This document shows, piece after piece, positions 19,218 to 28,592 of a DNA stretch of 64,000 bases (position 1 is its first letter; each line of letters starts with the position of its first letter). Position numbers and translations under genes: made by a program. The notes under the pieces were generated by a model. That model saw only the letters and a list, made by a program, of their open reading frames with translations, was not told where the DNA came from and ran no database searches. Source of the stretch: CAVPJC01 sp963705155 (GTDB taxonomy: Bacteria > Chloroflexota > Anaerolineae > Anaerolineales > UBA4823); the NCBI GenBank assembly GCA_963705155.1, contig CAVPJC010000001.1, forward strand, positions 248,001-312,000, written 5' to 3'.

Positions 19218-19755
19218 TCAGGGAAAGGCCGGGTTCTCGCACCAGAAGGGGAGGCGTTTGCCGCCGCCGTGATAGTTGTAGATGCGCCCGGCGTGACCCA
19301 GTTGGATGCGAAAGCCTTCTACCATCACCTGGGTATAGGCCATATCGGGCTGCGGGCAGCCCAGGCTTGAAGTCGGGCCATGATACCTCTTCGAAACCGA
19401 TGGTTTCGATTTCTTCCAGGGGAGTATTGATCCGCTGCGAGAGATCCTGTTTGGCCTGTTGGATCAGGTCAACGATGTAGGCGTCTTGGGGTATGCTTTC
19501 ACCAGGCTGGGTGGTCACTGGCTCCTCCGTTATCGCTTCGACCAGGGAAAAGGTTGGCGTGGGCTGCGCCAGGGGGGTTTCTGAGGGTGGTGTTTTTTGT
19601 GGAGGATTGGCAGTCACCGGCGAGGGAGTCTCGGGAAGCTCGACTGGCGTCTGAATGGATGGCGGTGCAGCCGAACAGCCGGTCAGCAGGAAAATCCCCA
19701 ATAGTCCTGTTGAGATTACCAGCCCAACAGGCAGTAACAATCGTCGTTTGCTCAA
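19218..19755 (-). CDS. Lipoprotein with conserved SLGCP domain, one frame break
   Basis: About 180 residues. A lipoprotein signal peptide ends in the lipobox LLTGCSA (Cys near residue 27), then comes a Pro/Thr-rich linker of about 55 residues. The C-terminal domain reads WPDFSLGCPQPDMAYTQVMV and later RIYNYHGGGKRLPFWCENP, a small conserved domain common in secreted proteins of Chloroflexota and other bacteria; its function is unknown. One extra A (T on the plus strand, 19367-19368) breaks the frame just before SLGCP. Removing it leads to a stop at 19218. It follows the exporter permease by about 160 bases on the same strand, so it may belong to that transcript. Confidence 0.7.
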
Positions 19756-19914
19756 CAGTCACCTCCGTTCGAATCGAACATGCCATAGATTAGACGACGG
19801 AAGGTGATTTCAGGTTCCCGTTTAAACGAACACCCCGGCCCAGATCGCCTGGCTGCGCGGTCCTTCACCCGTGCTGGCGTACTTCACGGCTCCGGCAGCT
19901 ACCTGTGCGAGCAG

Positions 19915-21141
19915 TTATTCGTACCTCAGCGCCTCCACCGGCTCCAGGCTGGCAGCCCGGTTGGCCGGGTACAGGCCAAAAAACAGCCCCACCGCGGTTG
20001 AAAACAGCGTCGCCATCAAGATGGTATCCAACCCGATGGCCGGGTTGATCGCTGCATCGTTGGCGGCAGCGATTCGCCCAACCACAAAGGAAATGGTGTA
20101 TCCCAGGCCGATCCCCACCAACCCACCGATCAGGCTGAGCACGGCGGATTCGGTCAGGAACTGCACCAGGATATCCACCCGGCGCGCCCCCAGCGCCTTG
20201 CGCAGACCGATCTCGCGGGTGCGCTCCGTCACCGAAACCAGCATAATGTTCATGATGCCAATGCCGCCCACCAGCAGCGAAATGGCGGCAATACCGCCCA
20301 GAAAAATGGTGAGCACGCCCGTGATGGTTTGCGCCGTGGATAGGAAATCTTGCTGGGTCAGAACGGTGAAGTCATCCGCGCCAATTTCGGTGCGGTGCCG
20401 CGAGCGCAGTATTTCAGCGATCTGCTGCGATGCCAGCGGCACCGCCTCAGCGCTGACGGCCTGCACCACCAGAAGATCCACACGGTCGCGGCTCGACCGG
20501 CGCAGTAAACGGGTTTGCGCCGTGGTGAGGGGCACCATCACCAGGTCATCCTGGTTATTGAACGACGATCCCCCTTTGGATTCCAGCACCCCCAGCACCC
20601 GAAAAGGCTGCCCTTCGATGCGAATGGTCTCACCCACCAGACCCTGCGTGCGCCCAAAAAGCTTTTCGGCTACATCGGGACCCAACAACACTACCGATGC
20701 CTGTCCCAGGATGTGCTCCTCGCGGATGAATTCGCCCTCCGCCATCTTGAAATTCCGCACCGGTCCATACTGGGGTGTGGCGCCCACGATGGAGGTCACC
20801 GCTGTCTCCCCGCCGTAAGTAACGGTGCCGCTGCCCTGCAGAACCGGCGCCACGGCCTCCACCGCAGGGGCTGCAAATGGATCCTGGATGGCATCGGCGT
20901 CGCCCAGTGTGATGGGTTTGGGGTTGCGCACATCTTCGGAGCCACCCCTGAAGACAAACAGCAGGTTGGTGCCAATCCCCTGGATCGAGCCGGTGATCGT
21001 GTTTTGGGCGCCGCGGCCAATCGACACCATGGCAATCACCGCCGCCACGCCGATCACAATCCCCAGGATGGTCAACCCGGAGCGCAGCTTGTTGGATGTG
21101 AGGCTTTCAAGCGCCTCGAAGAATGCCGGAATAATATTCAT
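19915..21141 (-). CDS. macB: ABC exporter permease, MacB/FtsX type
   Basis: An intact 408-residue MacB-like permease. The N-terminal helix (SGLTILGIVIGVAAVIAMVS, about 20-39) is followed by a large extracytoplasmic domain of about 220 residues. Three C-terminal helices include the motif RTREIGLRKALGARRVDILV, which marks the FtsX/MacB fold. MacB systems use mechanotransmission to move peptides, antibiotics or lipoproteins across the envelope. It is translated 19 bases after the ATPase gene and belongs with two upstream membrane-fusion proteins. Chloroflexota generally lack a classical outer membrane, so the system probably works without TolC, as in Gram-positive bacteria (inference). Confidence 0.88.
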   Translation of the reverse strand: MNIIPAFFEALESLTSNKLRSGLTILGIVIGVAAVIAMVSIGRGAQNTITGSIQGIGTNLLFVFRGGSEDVRNPKPITLGDADAIQDPFAAPAVEAVAPVLQGSGTVTYGGETAVTSIVGATPQYGPVRNFKMAEGEFIREEHILGQASVVLLGPDVAEKLFGRTQGLVGETIRIEGQPFRVLGVLESKGGSSFNNQDDLVMVPLTTAQTRLLRRSSRDRVDLLVVQAVSAEAVPLASQQIAEILRSRHRTEIGADDFTVLTQQDFLSTAQTITGVLTIFLGGIAAISLLVGGIGIMNIMLVSVTERTREIGLRKALGARRVDILVQFLTESAVLSLIGGLVGIGLGYTISFVVGRIAAANDAAINPAIGLDTILMATLFSTAVGLFFGLYPANRAASLEPVEALRYE

Positions 21142-21160
21142 TGAAAATGCTCCACCTGTA

Positions 21161-21836
21161 CTAATCCACCGTTACCCCATCGCGAATATGGATGCTGCGC
21201 TGTGTTTGTGCGGCTACCTCGGGGTCATGGGTCACAATGATCAGGGTTGTGCCGCGCTCTCGGTTGAGGTTCAACAGCAGGTGCATGATCTCCTCTCCCG
21301 ATTTTGTATCCAGGTTGCCGGTGGGCTCATCGGCCAGGATAATGGCGGGGTCGTTCACCAACGCCCGCGCAATTGCCACGCGCTGCTGCTGCCCGCCCGA
21401 GAGCTCATTGGGACGGTGGCTCATGCGGTCGCCCAGGCCCACCAGCTCAAGAGCTGCCCGGGCGCGCATCTTCCGTTCCTTGGTTACACCCGGCGTAGCG
21501 CATGGGCAGTTCCACGTTGGCGGTGGCGGTTGCTCGTGGCAGCAGGTTAAAACTTTGGAAAACGAAACCCACTTTGCGGTTGCGAATATCCGCCAGCTGG
21601 TCGTCCCGCAAATTGGAGACGTCCTCGCCATCCAGAATATACCTGCCTGTGGTCGGGTGATCCAGGCAGCCGATCATATTCATCAACGTGGATTTTCCCG
21701 AACCCGATGGGCCCATAACAGAAATCACTTCGCCACGCGACACTTTCATGGATAGGCCGCGCAAAGCGTGCACTTCCACCTCACCCATCTTATAAACCTT
21801 GGTCAGGTTCTCTGCCTCTATTACCCAGTCACTCAT
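21161..21836 (-). CDS. ABC exporter ATP-binding protein (LolD/MacB type), one frame break
   Basis: About 225 residues. Walker A is GPSGSGKSTLMNMIGCLD, the signature is NELSGGQQQRVAIARALVND, and Walker B is PAIILADEPTGNLDTKSG, followed by the H-loop VTHDPEVA. This is the standard LolD/MacB ATPase set. The frame breaks in a GGG run at 21489-21491 between the Q-loop and the signature motif; removing one G restores GVTKERKMRARAAL. It lies four bases after the upstream membrane-fusion gene and 19 bases before the permease, so the three are one operon. Confidence 0.88.
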
Positions 21837-21839
21837 ACG

Positions 21840-23393
21840 TCACCTTTGATTCACGAACGGCGGCGGGCCATTTTGCTCAAACACTGCCGGCGGGTTCAAT
21901 ACCACCGCATCCCCTTCTTTCAAATCACCACCCACCACTTCGCTGTTGGTTTCAGATGAAGCTCCCAGGACAACCGTCACCGCCTCGGTCGCGCCGTTGC
22001 GTAAAACATAAACCACGCGCTTGCCTTCCTGAACACGCACGGCGCGGTTTGGCACCAGCAGCACATCTTCCAACTGGCTGACAACAATATTCACCGCAGC
22101 CGGTCATTCCCGGTTTAACCGCCGCATCGGCATCGGTCAGCTCGACGGTCACGGTAAAATCTACTACACCCTGGTTGGCAGCGCCTACCAGGGCTACCTC
22201 GGTGATGCTCCCCTTGTATTCACGGTTCAGAATAGCATCAAAAACGAGGCTGACATCCTGCCCGATTTGAATGCGGTTGATATCCACTTCGGAAACCTGC
22301 ACGTCCACCAGCAGGCGGGACAGATCGTCCACACGAAACGCCGGCGTGCCGGGTGCAGCCTGGTCTCCGGGCTTGCTTTCCACCTCGGTCACCGTGCCGC
22401 CAAAAGGCGCCTCAATCCTGGCCTGGTTAATGGCAGCCTGAGCCGCCGCCACGCGCGCATCTGCCGCGGCCACGTCTTTCGGGTCGGGGCCATCTTTCAG
22501 GCGTTCCCATTCACGCTCGGCATCGGCAAGCTGTGCTTCCAAAAGGGCAATATCGGCCTGAGTGGGACCGTCTTTCACACGCTCATATTCGCGCTGCGCC
22601 TCGGCCAGCTGCGCCTGGAGGGTCTCCAGGTTGGTCTGGGCTACCGCCTGGTCGAGCGGGCTGGCGGTGCCGGTCAGGCTGTTCAGATTGCGCACGGCAA
22701 AATCGTACTGCTGCTGGGCGGTTGCCACGCTCGAAAGCAGGCGCGCCCGCACCACATTATCTTCCGGCTTGTTCTCGTAGGGTGCATATTTCTCTTTTGC
22801 GCTGTCAAGGGCATCTTTAGCCAGGGTCACCTGCGCCCGGGCCTCGTCCACATAGCTCTCAGTTGCCGGTGTTTTCGTCCAGCGCACGGTCCGCTCGGCA
22901 TTTTCTACCGCTTTCTGGGCATTGGCTACGGCTTCGAGAGCACGCGCCCGGGTCAGCTCGGGGTTGCGCGCATCTTCAAGCGCCTGGCGGGCTTTTTCCA
23001 CTGCCTGCAGAGCGCTGGCGCCTGCAGCTGCGAGTTCATCAAGTCATCCAGGGCGCGCTGGGCTGTCACCAGGTCGGCCTGCGCCATAATCACCGGCTGC
23101 GGCAGCGTGGTCTGCTCAATCGTGGCCAGAATATCGCCGCTGGCAACCGTATCGCCGACGCGCACAATGACTGCGCCCACCGTGCCGGAAGACTGCCAGC
23201 TCAATACCGCGCTCTGGTTTGCGCGCACCAAACCGGTCGCCCCCACCGTAGCCGTCAGGCTGCCTCGCGCTGCCGGCGTCGTTTGCAGGCTGGCCTGAGC
23301 CGCCGCCAGACGCTGGCTGCGCAGCGGTCCAAAGATATACACTCCACCTGCAATTACAATTACACCCAGGATTACAAAAAACCAACGTTTCAT
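21840..23393 (-). CDS. HlyD/MacA-type membrane fusion protein, two frame breaks
   Basis: About 517 residues. One N-terminal membrane anchor (MKRWFFVILGVIVIAGGVYI), a lipoyl-like half-motif (GTVGAVIVRVGDTVASGDIL), a long coiled-coil hairpin rich in Ala/Gln/Glu, then the second half-motif and beta-barrel (RIEAPFGGTVTEVESKPGDQ) and the membrane-proximal domain. The start is the ATG behind GGAGG rather than an in-frame TTG upstream. The frame breaks near 23019-23022 (one base missing) and at 22100-22101 (one extra base). Both coding sides remain clear. It is the second of two adjacent adaptor genes feeding one ABC exporter. Confidence 0.85.
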
Positions 23394-23408
23394 AAAAACC
23401 TCCAAATC

Positions 23409-24967
23409 TCAATTCACAGGCGGTTCGAGGGCAATCAAATCGCCGGCTTGCAGGCTGCTTTCCAGTACCTGGCTGTAAGAATCTGAGGCTAATCCCAGCT
23501 TCACCACCACCGGCAGCAGCTCATCGCCCCGCCGCACATAAACAACCCGTTCGCCATCCAGTATGCGCACAGCTCGGTTAGGCACCAGCAGGGCATCCTT
23601 CAAATCGCCGACCACAATTGTGACGCTCGATGTCATACCCGGGCGCACCTGGTCATCTCCATCCAAAACTTTCACTTTGATTTTAAAGCTTACCACCCCG
23701 CCAATCGAATTTCCGACTGCCGGCACCTCCGCCACCTCGCCCCGGTACTCCCGGGACGGAACAGCGTCAAACCTGAGCACAGCCGTCTGCCCCAACTGAA
23801 CGCGGTTGATATCCATCTCAGACACCAGAGCGTCGACCAGGAGGGTATCCAGATCATCCAGGCGAAAGGCCAGCTCACCAGGCGAAACCAGGTCGCCGGG
23901 CAGGTTGTTGGCGCCCGTGATCACACCGTCAAATGGCGCTGTGATAGCGGTTGAATTGACCGCCGCCTGGGCGGCCGTTACCCTGGCCCGGGCAGCGGCA
24001 ATCTCGTCTTCGCCGGGTCCATCCTGCACGCGCAGAAATTCCCGGCGCGCATCTTCCAGACGGGCCTCCAACACGGCAATATCTCCTGCGGCTGGCCCAG
24101 ATTGCAGCCGCTCCACGTCGAGCTGCGCCTGCACCACCTGCGCCTGCCGTCCAGCCACGTTGGCCTGCGCCAGGGCCAGGTCCAGCGGGTCGGGAGGCAC
24201 CAGCAGCGCCTCGTACCGGTTAGCGGCAGCATCGTAAGCCTTTTGATCCTGGATCAGCTTCAATTCCAGGTTTTCCAGGATACGCCGGTAAAACTTTTTG
24301 CTTTCAAAGAAAATGTAAGTGCTTTCCGGCCTGTTCAGCCGGTTGCGAATTCGATCCGCCGTCTTTTGTGTGCCGCTCAGCACTTTCTCGGCTTGCTGCA
24401 TACTGGTACGCGCCTGCTGAAGGGCCGCTTCCGGCGCGGGTGATTCGATCGTCTCCAGATAGCGAACAGCAGCATCCAGCTCCTTTTGGGCCGCAGCCAG
24501 CGCCTGGCGGGCCTGCGCTTGCGCCAGGGCGGGATCTCGGGCGTCTTGCAAGGCCTTCTCGGCTTCTTCAACCGCTTTTTGCGCCTGGGCTGCCCGTACC
24601 TGATTGTTGAGCAAATCATCCAACGCCTGCTGTGCCTGAATCAGCTCTGCCTGCGCCAGAATGACTGCTCGCGGCAGCGAAGATGGATCCAGCTCGGCCA
24701 GCACCTGGCCGGCAGAAACGCGCCCACCGGCCTGTATCTTGACGCTATCCACAATCCCCGATGTGCGCCAGAACAACTGCGCCGTTTGATTGGCGCGTAC
24801 CGTGCCGTCGGCAGATAGGGAGATTTTCAGTTCCCGCGCTGTACAGCCTCTGTTTCCAGATTCTGGAGTGCTTTCGCCTGGCTGTTATTCTGAAGAAGGC
24901 TTACCCCCAGCCAGCCCAAAACCAGCACTCCCAGAGCCGCGGGTATCCAGATGAGTTTCTTATTCAA
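23409..24967 (-). CDS. HlyD/MacA-type membrane fusion protein, one frame break
   Basis: About 520 residues and a paralogue of the next gene: membrane anchor (KLIWIPAALGVLVLGWLGVS), lipoyl half-motif (SGIVDSVKIQAGGRVSAGQV), long coiled coil, second lipoyl half (STAITAPFDGVITGANNLPG) and a C-terminal barrel ending ALEPPVN. Translation appears to start at TTG (24967) behind GGAAGG. The frame breaks at a GGG run (24833-24835) shortly after the anchor; one extra G gives RGELKISLSADGTVRANQ. It is the first gene of the exporter operon and lies directly downstream of the paired CRP-like sites. Confidence 0.82.
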
Positions 24968-25041
24968 ACTTACCTTCCTGAACGTACCTTGTTGCTAACC
25001 TATCCATTTTATCGCAAATCGCCGGTTTCCACCCTGCCCGC

Positions 25042-25101
25042 CGTGACAACTGTCACAATTATTATATAACTCTAAGAATCTTTTTTGTGACAACCGTCAC
25101 A
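25042..25101. promoter_or_regulatory. Two CRP/FNR-type palindromes in a divergent control region
   Basis: Two TGTGA-N6-TCACA-type sites lie 44 bases apart centre to centre. Site 1 is CGTGA-caactg-TCACA (25042-25057) and site 2 is TGTGA-caaccg-TCACA (25086-25101). On the minus strand a TATAAT (25061-25066) places site 2 about 40 bases upstream of the exporter's expected start (class II position). Site 1 covers that start. The gap 24968-25191 holds no gene. Confidence 0.6.
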
Positions 25102-25191
25102 GAAAGAGGTGACATCTGAAACTGAAATTAAACCTCTTTTGTCGTTATTATCTTAACCAGCGAAAGAGCATTTTCCAAGGAGAGGAAACCA

Positions 25192-26628
25192 ATGCAAGCC
25201 ATTCCCAGTGATTTTCTGGCCATCGACCGTCGCGCCCGGGCTTATATGCCCTTTAATGAGGTAGATGTCCGCAATCCGCAGGACCGTATTTGTGATTTCG
25301 AAGATGTCGTTATCTCATTCGATGCAGAAAGGGCCATGTTAGAGGCCTCGCGCTGTGTGCACTGCCCCGATCCGGCCCCCTGTACGGTCGCCTGCCCGGC
25401 TCACAATGACATTCCATCGGCCATGTGGCTGATTGAGCAAGGCCAGTTCCTGGAGGCCGCCAGACTTTACCGCCAGACCAGCTCGCTGCCCGAAGTCTGC
25501 GGGCGTGTTTGCCCGCACGAGCAGCTTTGCCAGGGATCTTGTTCGTGTAACAAACATCACGAACCCGTGCTCACCGGTGAACTGGAAGCCTTTGTCATGG
25601 ATTATGAGCGCCAGACCGTTGGTGTGGCTATTCCAGTGGGCAAATCCACCGGCCAGAAAGTCGCCATCGTTGGCGCCGGCCCGGCTGGCATGGCCTGCGC
25701 AGAGCAGCTCGTGCAAAAAGGCCACCAGGTAACCGTTTTTGAAGCCAGGCCTGCGCCCGGCGGTCTGCTGGTGTACGGCATCCCCAATTTTAAGCTCCCT
25801 AAAGATGTTGTCGCTGCCCGCTGGCAAGACCTGGAAAAAGCCGGGGTGGAGTTTGTGGGCAACACCTATATTGGCAAGCAAAAAACCATCGACGAACTCT
25901 TTTGCCGAAGGCTATCAGGCCGTTTTTGTCGGCGTCGGCACCGGTATAGACGCCCCCATGGAAGTGCCCGGTGAAGACCTGCCCGGTGTGTACAAAGCCA
26001 CCGAGTTTCTCATCCGCGCCAATGTCGATATGGACCAGCTTCCGCCCGAAATGTCTTCACGCCCCACCATCGGCGCGCAAAGTGGCGGTCATTGGCGGCG
26101 GTGACACCGCCTCCGACTGCCTGCGCACCGCCCTGCGGATGGGCGCCGAAGAAGTGACCTGCCTGTACCGCCGCACCGAAAAAGAAATGCCCGGCGGGCG
26201 CAAAGACCGCAAGTTGGCCCGAGAAGAAGGCGCCCGCTACCAGTTCCTTACCCAGCCGGTGCGGTTCATCGCCGGTGAAGATGGCCGCCTGGCGCAAATT
26301 GAGTGCATTGGTATGGTGCTGGGCGAGCCAGACGCCAAAGGCCGCCGCAAGCCCGTCCCGGTCGAAGGCTCCAATTTTATCGTCGAAGCCGATACCGCCA
26401 TCCTGGCCCTGGGCTATTGGCCTGATCCCGTGATCGGTAAAACCACCCCCGGGTTGGAAACCAAGAACTGGGGACTGATCGTGCATCGATAAGAAAACCG
26501 GCGCCACCACCCGTCCGGGTGTATTTGCAGGCGGCGACGCCGTCACCGGACCCGACCTGGTGGTTACTGCCATGGTCGCCGGTCGCAAAGCAGCCGGATC
26601 GATCGACGCTTACCTGAAAACCCTCTAA
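25192..26628 (+). CDS. gltD: GltD-type NAD(P)H oxidoreductase (FAD, Fe-S), three frame breaks
   Basis: About 477 residues. The N-terminal Fe-S domain has CVHCPDPAPCTVACP and CGRVCPHEQLCQGSC, the cysteine pattern of glutamate synthase small subunit and relatives. A first dinucleotide site (VAIVGAGPAGMACAEQL) binds FAD and a second (VAVIGGGDTASDCLRTALRM) binds NAD(P)H. The end TRPGVFAGGDAVTGPDLVVT is the family's last motif. There is no gltB nearby, so it may act as a stand-alone or NfnB-like electron-transfer subunit. Three extra bases break the frame at 25900-25903, near 26075-26078 and at 26484. Each side reads cleanly, so the gene is probably intact. It starts behind AAGGAGAGG. Confidence 0.85.
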
Positions 26629-26682
26629 ACAAAACCGGCTGATCCGCTTTTACAGACCAGCCTCCATTCTTTGCATCTGTGG

Positions 26683-26710
26683 GCAATCGATATCCGGATT
26701 GCCCACCTGC
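26683..26710 (+). terminator. Hairpin after the GltD-type gene
   Basis: A perfect 10-bp stem GTGGGCAATC/GATTGCCCAC with an 8-base loop lies between convergent genes. The T tract is weak (ctgcattttaaa), so termination is only probable. Confidence 0.55.
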
Positions 26711-26752
26711 ATTTTAAATCAGGGGGACACTCCCTTGCCTCCGGGCAGGTTT

Positions 26753-28441
26753 TTAACGCGTCAGTTCTAACTTGAGGCGCATTTTGACGTCGTTATCGGT
26801 GTACAGGGCGCCGTGGAACTGGCGCACCGGGTGAATTTCTGTGCCTTCCAGAATTGCGCTGAATTCCGGTATGGTAGAATCGCCCCCCGGTTCAATATCA
26901 AACTTGACATCCTGCCAGGCTCCGTGGGCGTCGCGGCGGGTATGGATGCGCGTGATCGTCTTAATCCCATAACCAAACACGGAGACGGTCGGAATGCTGG
27001 AATGACGGCCCAGCTCCTTCCGGAACTCGCGGGCGCTGCGCAGCAGCGGCCGCTGTGCTTCTCGCAGCCAACCCTCATCTTCCGATATATTGATCCTTTT
27101 CCCATGTTGGTCGATCGCACAGGGGTACACCGGCAAGATCTGGTAACTGGATGGGTATGTAGCCATCACTTGCCGCAGGCGCTCGCCCATCAGACCGAAG
27201 GGGAGGATATCCGGTCCGACCAGCAGGCTGGTCGCAGCCTTGGGCACACCCGCATGCGGGCCGCCCAACAGAAGCATGCGTTCCACTTTGCTCTTACCAC
27301 CCAGGTGTTCCACATAGTAACGGCCCACCAGCGTGCCCAGGCTGTGAGCAATCAGCGTCACCGGGCGGTTCAGACCCCAATCCTCGATTGCCCGGGCTAA
27401 TTTTTGCGCTGCCAGGCGTACATCGCGGCGCCAGTCATATGCAAATTCTAACAGGTCCACATCGCGCGTATAACCCAGCTCCTCCACCAGGTAATCTCCC
27501 AGGCGGTTGTACCCCTCCAGCTTAATCAAATTGGGAACAATCACCAGCTCGCCCAGCAAGCCATGTGGTTTCAGCGGCATATCGTTGGATAGGCGGAAGA
27601 TCTCGGGATTTTTGAACAGGTGTTTTACGTTTGGCCAGATTTTTTCATTCCCCAACCACAACTCCGAGCCCATAAAACCCGGCACAAACACCACCGGCCG
27701 TCGGAGAGACTTCCGCCCAGACCATGTGCCCTCATCCGCGCTTAATTCCTCTGCCAGAAAGCCGGCTTTGAACACCAGGCGGGCATCACCAATGCGAAAT
27801 GTGTCTCCGTTCTGCAGGGTGTGCCGATCCACGCGCCCCTCACCCAACCATGTGCCGTTGGTGCTGCCCAGGTCGCTCAACACATATACATTGCCGCGGC
27901 GTTCTACGCGGGCATGCTGCCGGGAGACGCTCTCATGCTCGATGACAATATCGCAGCCAGGCTGGCGGCCGATCTGGATGCCATCTGCCTCGAGAGGCAG
28001 TTCCCAGGTACCCTGCGGGGAATAAACCACCAACCGCGCCTTGACTGTGTCATTGAGCGCCATCGAAAGGGTAGCATGCGCCAGGGTGGCATCCAGCTCG
28101 GCTTCGGAATCGATCATCGTAACGTCGGCCTCAACGACTGCTGGCGCTACCGAAAAACGCAGGGTGCTGTCGCCCAGAGTAATAACATCTCCCGGAGAAA
28201 GCGCCATCCGCGCCACCTTGACGCCATTCAGCAGGCTTCCGTTGGCTGAACCCAGGTCGATCAGCATGCAGCCCGCCAGTCCGCACTCCACCCTGGCGTG
28301 CGATCGCGACACACGCACATCTGGCAGTACGATATCATTCGTCAGACCGCGGCCCAACGAGACACTGGCTTTGCCCAGCGTGAATTCCTGTTCCACGCCC
28401 CCGGGAGATAGAAAAGTTAGCTTACCGTATGCATCTGTCAT
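26753..28441 (-). CDS. FHA-FHA-alpha/beta hydrolase (LCAT-like) fusion
   Basis: An intact 562-residue protein with three domains. FHA domain 1 (about 20-95) has SLGRGLTNDIVLPDVRVSRS and GSANGSLLNG. FHA domain 2 (about 145-225) has IGRQPGCDIVIEHESVSRQH and GSTNGTWLGE. Both keep the Gly-Arg, Ser-x-x-His and Asn-Gly residues that bind phosphothreonine. Residues 245-562 form a lecithin:cholesterol acyltransferase-like hydrolase: RPVVFVPGFMGSELWLGNEK, IWPNVKHLF, and the nucleophile elbow LIAHSLGTLVGRYYVEHLGG (Ser of HSLG). No membrane segment or signal peptide is seen, so it acts in the cytoplasm or reaches the membrane through partners. A hydrolase steered by Ser/Thr phosphorylation is a reasonable reading; the fusion is uncommon. 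It is divergent from gyrA. Confidence 0.85.
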   Translation of the reverse strand: MTDAYGKLTFLSPGGVEQEFTLGKASVSLGRGLTNDIVLPDVRVSRSHARVECGLAGCMLIDLGSANGSLLNGVKVARMALSPGDVITLGDSTLRFSVAPAVVEADVTMIDSEAELDATLAHATLSMALNDTVKARLVVYSPQGTWELPLEADGIQIGRQPGCDIVIEHESVSRQHARVERRGNVYVLSDLGSTNGTWLGEGRVDRHTLQNGDTFRIGDARLVFKAGFLAEELSADEGTWSGRKSLRRPVVFVPGFMGSELWLGNEKIWPNVKHLFKNPEIFRLSNDMPLKPHGLLGELVIVPNLIKLEGYNRLGDYLVEELGYTRDVDLLEFAYDWRRDVRLAAQKLARAIEDWGLNRPVTLIAHSLGTLVGRYYVEHLGGKSKVERMLLLGGPHAGVPKAATSLLVGPDILPFGLMGERLRQVMATYPSSYQILPVYPCAIDQHGKRINISEDEGWLREAQRPLLRSAREFRKELGRHSSIPTVSVFGYGIKTITRIHTRRDAHGAWQDVKFDIEPGGDSTIPEFSAILEGTEIHPVRQFHGALYTDNDVKMRLKLELTR

Positions 28442-28566
28442 TGTACTGAGAGAAATTATACCAAAATTATTGCATGTCGATCAGCCCAATCCTTCAAACC
28501 TGGCATTGCGCCTCAGGTGTTCAAAAATACCCGGTTTGCCCGCCGGCTGGAGTTCGCACGCCGCGG

Positions 28567-28572
28567 TATAAT
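28567..28572 (+). promoter_or_regulatory. -10 element before gyrA
   Basis: A consensus TATAAT sits 21 bases before the gyrA ATG, so the leader would be very short. No good -35 hexamer is seen at the usual distance. Confidence 0.35.
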
Positions 28573-28592
28573 ACAACTTCTGAGAGGCAACC

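Noticed and set aside
20515..21550. Long plus-strand open frames opposite the exporter genes
   Set aside because: They are mirror frames of GC-rich coding sequence, without ribosome binding sites or recognisable motifs.
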